A stretch of DNA of 64,000 bases from Cellvibrionaceae bacterium 1162T.S.0a.05 (GTDB lineage: Bacteria > Pseudomonadota > Gammaproteobacteria > Pseudomonadales > Cellvibrionaceae): assembly GCA_000964245.1 (NCBI GenBank), contig LANB01000001.1, positions 1,467,501 through 1,531,500 of the forward strand. The letters run 5' to 3'. Each line of letters opens with the position of its first letter. The stretch's first letter is position 1. Both the position numbers and the translations under genes were made by a program. Below, piece after piece: positions 59,461 through 64,000 of this stretch. The notes beneath the pieces were generated by a model. The model made no database searches and was not told the origin of the DNA. It saw only the letters and a list, made by a program, of their open reading frames with translations.

Positions 59461-60393
59461 TTAGAACTTATATTCCATTCCCAAACCGAGATAAGTGGAA
59501 TCTTCGCCTTCCGCCAACACAACATCATCGAGTTCAATATCATCCGATGCGTAGGTTGTCAGGAAGCCAAATACTTTTATCGCTTTTGAGTATTTATAGT
59601 CTGCACCCAGGCTAACAACGGAAGCACCCGGAAGGGTTTCATCAGAAGAGGCAAACTGTGCTTTCCATGCCCAGCTGTTAACTTTGTACTGCGCTGACAA
59701 AACAAATGCTGACTCTGCGCCGGCACCCGCGTCATACTCTTCAACCAGAGCGCCAAGCTGCAGGTTATCCAGATTGTATTGCGCGACCGCGCGCACGGCA
59801 TCGCTGCCTTCACCTTCAACATCCTGGTCGACAGCAAGTGCCAGATACAAATTGTCTTGCGTAAATGTGACAGAAGCAGAAATACCGCTATCGACGTCTT
59901 CGTCTTCGCTGTTAACGTAAGCAACCGTTACCTGCACAGGGGCTTTCGGCGAGGTGTAGGACACCACATTGCTTGGGCGGTTGTCATTCGGCGTAATCAG
60001 GTTTTTGATATCGCCACGTAAATCGTTAAACAGGTCGATTTTATTTTGTGCGGTTTTCAGTGGGGTATCGAATTTACCCAGTTTTACCGTACCGGCTGAA
60101 CCTTGCAAACCTACAAAAATATTGCGCTGGCTAAAGGTTTCGCCGCTGTTATCACCGTCGGCGACATCTACCTGAAATTCGAATTGGTAAATGGCCTTGA
60201 GCCCGTCGAGGTCTTCTGAGCCTTTTACGCCGATACGAGATGCATTGCTGACAACTTCTGTGGTTGACGCACCATTTTCGTCAACGCTTTCGAAGCTTAC
60301 ATTGGCTTTACCGTAAAGCGTCGGCTCAGCCATTGCGCTACCCGCGAGCATAGGAATAAGCATTGCCAGGCGATGCAGTTTAAATTTCTTCAT
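59461..60393 (-). CDS. Outer-membrane porin, probably phosphate-starvation-induced
   Basis: 310 residues from the ATG at 60393, which opens a signal peptide (MKKFKLHRLAMLIPMLAGSAMA). General porin pattern: EPTLYGKANVSFESVDENG, ASRIGVKGSEDLDGLKAIYQFEFQ, NIFVGLQGSAGTVKLGKFDTP and the closing aromatic GLGMEYKF. Two Pho boxes upstream make PhoB control likely, so it may act like PhoE/OprP in anion uptake, though ion selectivity cannot be read from sequence. It follows phoU on the same strand but after a terminator. Confidence 0.92.
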   Translation of the reverse strand: MKKFKLHRLAMLIPMLAGSAMAEPTLYGKANVSFESVDENGASTTEVVSNASRIGVKGSEDLDGLKAIYQFEFQVDVADGDNSGETFSQRNIFVGLQGSAGTVKLGKFDTPLKTAQNKIDLFNDLRGDIKNLITPNDNRPSNVVSYTSPKAPVQVTVAYVNSEDEDVDSGISASVTFTQDNLYLALAVDQDVEGEGSDAVRAVAQYNLDNLQLGALVEEYDAGAGAESAFVLSAQYKVNSWAWKAQFASSDETLPGASVVSLGADYKYSKAIKVFGFLTTYASDDIELDDVVLAEGEDSTYLGLGMEYKF

Positions 60394-60465
60394 GTGATCT
60401 GTCTCCGCAGTCAGGATATGAACGTTTAATGACAACTTTGTTGCACTAATGTTAAGACGCTGCAA

Positions 60466-60517
60466 ACAATAAAACCCTAATATGACAGTTTTATGAAATA
60501 TGTCAGTTTTATTAACG
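60466..60517 (-). promoter_or_regulatory. Tandem Pho boxes and -10 of the porin promoter
   Basis: On the minus strand, 60499-60482 matches the 18-base Pho box at 16 of 18 positions (ATTTCATAAAACTGTCAT) and the preceding 60517-60500 at 14 of 18 (CGTTAATAAAACTGACAT). The two lie directly end to end. After a 10-base gap, TATTGT (60471-60466) forms the -10. The porin ATG is about 73 bases downstream. Confidence 0.85.
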
Positions 60518-60528
60518 CTTTGTGACGC

Positions 60529-60576
60529 AAAAAATCACAGCGCTCCCGCTGAACACAACGTGTTCAGTCGAGAGCG
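60529..60576 (-). terminator. Terminator after the pst-phoU operon
   Basis: CTGAACAC (60549-60556) pairs with GTGTTCAG (60560-60567) with outer complementary flanks CGCTC/GAGCG. On the minus strand it is followed, six bases later, by a run of six Ts (60534-60529). It lies 17 bases past the phoU stop. Confidence 0.75.
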
Positions 60577-60592
60577 TTGATCAGTCTGGTGT

Positions 60593-61312
60593 TTATCGCT
60601 GCTTTTCCAGCTGTTTTTCGATTTCACTTGGAGAAATGTGGCGGACATCCATCCCGTGAACGAGATAGATAACATGCTCAGCTATATTGCGTGCATGATC
60701 GCCGATGCGCTCAAGAGAGCGTAAAGCCCACATAATGTTCATTACACGTTTAATGGAACGTGGGTCTTCCATCATGTAGGTAATTAGTTCGCGTAAGGAA
60801 GATCGGTATTCAATGTCGATGTCCTTGTCATCGCGCACAACCTTGATTGCAGCGTAGACATCAAAGCGCGCAAAGGCATCGAGCGCGACGTTGACCAGCT
60901 TGCCCACTTGCGCAGCAAGATGGCGCAATTCCACATAGCCGCGCGGACTTTCACCGTCGTCGTTTAGCGCCAAAGCCATTTTGGCAATTTTGGCCGCTTC
61001 GTCACCCATACGCTCAAGATCGCGGATGGCTTTGGTCACCATCAATACCAGGCGCAGGTCAGACGCAGCAGGTTGGCGGCGCGCCAGAATCGTGGTGCAT
61101 TCCTTATCGATATCGATTTCAAATTTGTCGACCTTTTTTTCGGTCTTCAACACTTTTTCGGCAAGCTCGCCGTCAGCGGTCTCAATAGCGCGCGTAGCAT
61201 CCGCGAGCTGGTCTTCTACCAGCCCTCCCATTTCAAGCAGCGCAGTGCGTAACTTTTCAAGGTCAGCGTTGTACTGCTGGGAGATGTGTTGGTCAAGATG
61301 CAAAGAATCCAT
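60593..61312 (-). CDS. phoU: Phosphate signalling protein PhoU
   Basis: 239 residues, typical two-repeat helical bundle. Metal-binding motifs ERMGDEAAKIA and ERIGDHARNIAEH are the (E/D)R-x-GD-x-A signatures, one per repeat. Negatively controls PhoR and curbs phosphate uptake by Pst. 15 bases after pstB. Confidence 0.96.
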   Translation of the reverse strand: MDSLHLDQHISQQYNADLEKLRTALLEMGGLVEDQLADATRAIETADGELAEKVLKTEKKVDKFEIDIDKECTTILARRQPAASDLRLVLMVTKAIRDLERMGDEAAKIAKMALALNDDGESPRGYVELRHLAAQVGKLVNVALDAFARFDVYAAIKVVRDDKDIDIEYRSSLRELITYMMEDPRSIKRVMNIMWALRSLERIGDHARNIAEHVIYLVHGMDVRHISPSEIEKQLEKQR

Positions 61313-61327
61313 GACAAGTCCCTCAAC

Positions 61328-62221
61328 TTAGCCGAAACGGCCGGTAATGTAGGCTTCTGTTAGTTCATGATCCGGGTTGGTAAAGACCTTCTGCGTTTCG
61401 TTCACTTCCATCAACTTACCCATGTGGAAGTAGGCGGTGCGCTTACTCACACGCGCAGCTTGCTGCATGGAGTGGGTCACGATACAAATCGTAAAGTTTT
61501 CACTTAACTCGGCAATGAGTTCTTCTATTCGCGCTGTGGCAATGGGGTCCAGAGCGGAACAGGGTTCGTCCATAAGTATAACTTCCGGGCTCACAGCAAT
61601 TGTTCGAGCAATACACAATCTCTGCTGTTGACCCCCACTGAGGCCGGTACCCGGTTGGTTGAGGCGATCTTTTACCTCGTCCCACAGTCCGGCGCGACGC
61701 AAGCTGGTTTCAACAATTTCGTCCAAATCCACACGGCGACTGACCAGGCCATGAATTTTGGGGCCATAGGCAACATTGTCGTAGATGGATTTGGGGAAGG
61801 GGTTGGGCTTCTGGAACACCATACCCACGCGGGCCCGCAGGGGCACCACATCCAGCCTGGAGTCATAAATATCCATGCCATCGAGTTCAATCTTGCCTTC
61901 CACGCGGCAAATATCAATGGTGTCGTTCATGCGGTTCAAACAGCGCAGAAAAGTCGATTTACCACAGCCAGAGGGGCCGATCATGGCAATCACTTCATTT
62001 TCACCAATGTCGAGACTGACATCGAAAACAGCTTGCTTGTCGCCATAATAAACATTGGCGTCGCGGACAGAGAATTTGGGGTTTTCAACAAAGCAATCAC
62101 CCACGGTCTTATGGTCAGACTCCGTGGCGGCCTCGTTTAAATCGGCTTCTTTCATCTTAATCGTATCTTTTGCTGCTGTTTCTGCCGTGTCGACAGGGTT
62201 CGTTGCTTCCAGAATAGTCAT
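61328..62221 (-). CDS. pstB: Phosphate ABC transporter ATP-binding protein
   Basis: 297 residues, longer than the usual 257 owing to a 40-residue acidic N-terminal extension ([20 protein letters not shown]-like). Walker [10 protein letters not shown], signature [16 protein letters not shown], Walker [14 protein letters not shown] and His switch VTHSM are intact. Powers Pi uptake through PstCA. 30 bases downstream of pstA. Confidence 0.96.
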   Translation of the reverse strand: MTILEATNPVDTAETAAKDTIKMKEADLNEAATESDHKTVGDCFVENPKFSVRDANVYYGDKQAVFDVSLDIGENEVIAMIGPSGCGKSTFLRCLNRMNDTIDICRVEGKIELDGMDIYDSRLDVVPLRARVGMVFQKPNPFPKSIYDNVAYGPKIHGLVSRRVDLDEIVETSLRRAGLWDEVKDRLNQPGTGLSGGQQQRLCIARTIAVSPEVILMDEPCSALDPIATARIEELIAELSENFTICIVTHSMQQAARVSKRTAYFHMGKLMEVNETQKVFTNPDHELTEAYITGRFG

Positions 62222-62251
62222 CTTACTTGCCTCGCATTATAGCCACTTGGC

Positions 62252-63688
62252 TTACCAACGTCTCTCAAGGCGTTTGCGCAGGTAAATCGCCAGCCCGTTC
62301 ATCATTATCAAAAAGGCCAACAACACCATGATGGCCGCGGAGGTGCGCTCTACGAAAGCGCGTTCGGGGCTGTCTGCCCACAAGTAAATTTGCACAGGGA
62401 GTACGGTCGCCGCGTCATTCCAACTTGACGGCACTTCCGCGATAAACGCCACCATGCCGATCATTAACAGCGGTGCAGTCTCACCGAGGGCGCGAGCCAT
62501 ACCGATAATGGCGCCCGTCAGCATTCCCGGCATTGCCAGAGGCAACACATGGTGAAGAATGGTTTGCATGCGCGACGCCCCCATACCCAGAGCGGCTTCA
62601 CGAATGGAAGGCGGAACCGAGGTGATTGCAGCGCGACTACTGATAATAATGGTCGGCAATGTCATCAGCGTGAGTACCATCCCGCCCACAAGTGGGACCG
62701 AACGCGTCATACCGAAGAAATTCAAAAAGATCGCCAAGCCCAGCAAACCAAAAATTACGGACGGTACGGCCGCCAGGTTATTGATATTGACCTCAATGAA
62801 ATCGGTAAATTTGTTTTTGGTTGCATACTCTTCGAGATAAATCGCTGCGGCAACGCCAACCGGGAACGATAAAATCAGGGTCACCAACAAGGTAAAGAAC
62901 GTGCCCATTACCGCGCCGAGTATACCGGCTTGTTCAGGTTCCGATGAGTCGCCCGAAGTAAAAAATATTGTATTGAAACGCGCATCGATTTCATTTTTTT
63001 CCAACCAGGAGGAAATAAATTCAACCTGATTTTCTTTCAAGCGGCCAATAAAAGGCTCGCTGTCGTTGAGGCTTTTGACATAAGTATCAAGATCGTCATC
63101 GGCCAACAGCCACAGTTTTTGCGTGGTGCCAATAAGTGAGGCATCGGCGTTAACACGGTCACGCAAATCGAAGCTCGCTCCAACGGAAACCAAACTGTAA
63201 AGTGCGCGGCGATCGCGGCGCGATTTCACAGAAGGAAAACGCTCACGCAAACTGTTGCGAATAATGCCGGTAAAATTTGCATCCGCCAGTTGTTGCTCGC
63301 GTGCTTGCAATGCGTCTATCACCGTCATGCCAAAATCGCGTTGCGCTTGCGCTTCGAATTCACTCAAGGCTTCAGCCATTGTTGCATGCTGATCTGCAAT
63401 TTTTAATTCGCTGTGCAGTTTATTGCCGTAATCTTCACGAACTGCGTCAAAAAAAGTAAACAAGTCTGCATCAAGCCCAAGGTCATCCGCATCAAAATTG
63501 ATTTCCAGACTGACATAGTGCTGTTTAAACGCACCTACGCCTTTGCTGATAATTTCTGTAAACAATAACAACAAGGCAAGCAAGCCAATAACAATAGACG
63601 TGACGCCGTACATGCGAAAACGTTTTTCCGCGCGGTAGCGTTTTTTCAGGCTGCGTTGAACCTGTTCAGTGGTGGATATCTTATTCAT
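62252..63688 (-). CDS. pstA: Phosphate ABC transporter permease PstA
   Basis: 478 residues from the ATG at 63688, which overlaps the pstC stop by 8 bases. First membrane helix at about 25-50, then a soluble insert of about 210 residues (55-265) not present in E. coli PstA, then the permease core (MGTFFTLLVTLILSFPVGVAAA, RSVPLVGGMVLTLMTLPTII) with the EAA loop (REAALGMGASRMQTILHHVLP). Similarly long PstA forms occur in pseudomonads. An upstream in-frame start at 63712 lies within pstC. Confidence 0.93.
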   Translation of the reverse strand: MNKISTTEQVQRSLKKRYRAEKRFRMYGVTSIVIGLLALLLLFTEIISKGVGAFKQHYVSLEINFDADDLGLDADLFTFFDAVREDYGNKLHSELKIADQHATMAEALSEFEAQAQRDFGMTVIDALQAREQQLADANFTGIIRNSLRERFPSVKSRRDRRALYSLVSVGASFDLRDRVNADASLIGTTQKLWLLADDDLDTYVKSLNDSEPFIGRLKENQVEFISSWLEKNEIDARFNTIFFTSGDSSEPEQAGILGAVMGTFFTLLVTLILSFPVGVAAAIYLEEYATKNKFTDFIEVNINNLAAVPSVIFGLLGLAIFLNFFGMTRSVPLVGGMVLTLMTLPTIIISSRAAITSVPPSIREAALGMGASRMQTILHHVLPLAMPGMLTGAIIGMARALGETAPLLMIGMVAFIAEVPSSWNDAATVLPVQIYLWADSPERAFVERTSAAIMVLLAFLIMMNGLAIYLRKRLERRW

Positions 63689-64000
63689 ATTGCTCACGGT
63701 ATTTCTTAACAACGTGGAGGGCGATGTAATTCAGTGCGAGAGTGACGACGAATAACATAAGGCCCAGGGCAAAGGCCGCCAAAGTTTTGGGGCTATCGAA
63801 TTCCTGGTCACCGGTTAACAAGGTCACAATTTGTACGGTAACCGTAGTAACAGCATCAAGTGGGTTCGCGGTGAGGTTTGCCGCAAGGCCAGCGGCCATC
63901 ACAACAATCATGGTTTCCCCAATGGCACGCGATACGGCCAACAAAAAACCGCCAACAATGCCAGGCAGGGCGGCAGGAATCACCACTTGTTTAACCACTT
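63681..64000 (-). CDS. pstC: Phosphate ABC transporter permease PstC, 5' part outside window
   Basis: Last 106 codons are visible (the frame is open to the window edge). The EAA-like loop and end of the permease core are seen: VVIPAALPGIVGGFLLAVSRAIGETMIVVM and, near the C-terminus, AAFALGLMLFVVTLALNYIALHVV. Runs leftwards into pstA. The Pho promoter and pstS, if present, lie beyond base 64000. Confidence 0.93.
   Translation of the reverse strand, partial: VVKQVVIPAALPGIVGGFLLAVSRAIGETMIVVMAAGLAANLTANPLDAVTTVTVQIVTLLTGDQEFDSPKTLAAFALGLMLFVVTLALNYIALHVVKKYREQYE

Overview
The window reads as chromosome from a marine, probably polysaccharide-degrading gammaproteobacterium of the Cellvibrionales type (Cellvibrio, Saccharophagus, Teredinibacter or Simiduia relatives). 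Three things point there: the gene order of the housekeeping blocks matches the Pseudomonas chromosome closely, the proteins look gammaproteobacterial, and one secreted lipoprotein carries the long poly-serine linker typical of Cellvibrionaceae. This placement is from recall of synteny and protein style, not from a search.

Layout. 0-17.2 kb is conserved core: the 3' part of argH, a Crc-type global regulator (an ExoIII-fold protein that has lost its nuclease residues), pyrE, slmA, argB, an algC-type phosphohexomutase with a membrane-anchored N-terminal half, coaBC, radC, rpmB-rpmG, mutM, rph, yicC, gmk, rpoZ, spoT and ridA. 17.3-30.8 kb is an accessory block lying between ridA and oxyR-recG. 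It holds a TM2 protein, a pspF-ankyrin-amidohydrolase unit divergent from a psp operon (small membrane protein, pspA, pspB, pspC), an ECF sigma/anti-sigma pair, a secreted leucine-rich-repeat protein, a beta-barrel protein, two related long inverted repeats, and three minus-strand genes for monohaem c-type cytochrome proteins, one of them a Cyc2-like cytochrome-porin fusion.

30.9-48.1 kb is oxyR, recG, a deacylase-like/HDOD protein, a secreted M6 metalloprotease, a rhomboid / zinc-finger / methyltransferase operon, a dicarboxylate symporter, a GNAT enzyme, ubiA and phoB-phoR with a FemAB-like acyltransferase overlapping phoR. 48.1-59.4 kb is accessory metabolism and signalling: LysR/azoreductase/pirin, nitroreductase, Tat-exported oxidoreductase, REC-PilZ regulator, yaaA, lipoprotein hydrolase, M48 protease and a stand-alone asparagine synthetase-like protein without the glutaminase cysteine. 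59.4-64 kb is a porin preceded by tandem Pho boxes, then phoU-pstB-pstA-pstC (read leftwards, pstC cut by the window end).

How the parts work together. phoBR, pstCAB-phoU and the Pho-box porin form one phosphate-starvation module. psp plus the ECF pair form an envelope-stress cluster. The three cytochrome genes at 26.7-30.8 kb look like parts of a small outer-membrane electron conduit and are the best candidate here for an undescribed system. The two inverted repeats beside them have the same 50-base centre but different, fully self-complementary arms, which points to selection on folding.
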